A stretch of DNA of 13,994 nucleotides from Verrucomicrobia bacterium UBA2970 (lineage in GTDB: Bacteria > Verrucomicrobiota > Verrucomicrobiia > Limisphaerales > AAA164-E04): contig DEAY01000226.1 of NCBI GenBank assembly GCA_002348345.1, positions 5,529 to 19,522 on the forward strand, read 5' to 3'. Positions 13,992 through 13,994 of this stretch are shown in pieces; the first letter of the stretch is position 1; each line of letters opens with the position of its first letter. Made by a program: the position numbers and the translations under genes. Under the pieces are notes generated by a model. The model saw only the letters and a list, made by a program, of their open reading frames with translations. It was not told the origin of the DNA and made no database searches.

Positions 13992-13994
13992 CTC

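Noticed and set aside
1..13994. CRISPR arrays, insertion sequences, prophage or defence genes
   Set aside because: I saw no spaced direct repeats, transposase or integrase motifs, or restriction/defence domains. The tRNA-Arg at the edge has no integration signature within the window.

Overview
The window is GC-rich bacterial chromosome, densely coded, with no insertion sequence, integrase or CRISPR array visible. The gene content fits the Planctomycetota-Verrucomicrobiota-Chlamydiota (PVC) group, most likely a verrucomicrobial lineage: a DUF4159 protein, a sulfatase-family exported protein, a Tat-exported five-bladed-propeller protein, an ExbB/ExbD/TonB-like cluster with an unusual ExbD, and few Shine-Dalgarno sequences. 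This placement is inference from gene families, not from a marker gene.

Layout from the left. A partial gene of unclear function (2-847, +) is followed by an AEC-family permease (889-1833, +). Facing these on the minus strand are miaE (tRNA hydroxylase, 3865 to 3299) and, 27 bp downstream, a sulfatase-fold protein (3271 to 1865) whose active site is almost completely replaced. A long hairpin-rich leader (about 3902-4233) precedes an exported DUF4159 protein (4234-5142, +), which converges on an all-alpha dimeric-type dUTPase (5543 to 5163, -).

A divergent promoter region leads into a tightly packed plus-strand operon: exbB (5654), exbD (6279), a TonB-like gene (6728) and a 76-residue membrane-anchored zinc ribbon (7507). 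The junctions are a 1-bp gap and then two ATGA overlaps. guaB (IMP dehydrogenase, 7830) and comEC (DNA-uptake channel, 9473) follow in the same direction. comEC converges on a minus-strand secreted propeller protein (13521 to 11998), with a strong hairpin between the two stops. The last about 390 bp hold a series of stem-loops with no gene, then a complete tRNA-Arg(CCT).

How the genes work together: exbB/exbD/tonB-like/zinc ribbon look like one envelope energy-transduction unit driving an outer-membrane process. guaB (GTP synthesis), dUTPase (dUTP removal) and miaE (tRNA modification) are housekeeping. ComEC imports DNA.

The main observation is that three proteins keep their family fold but have lost canonical catalytic or ion-handling residues: the sulfatase (nucleophile and all metal ligands replaced), ExbD (no membrane Asp at the usual place) and the ComEC beta-lactamase-like domain (metal motif broken). 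The second is a five-hairpin non-coding stretch next to tRNA-Arg.
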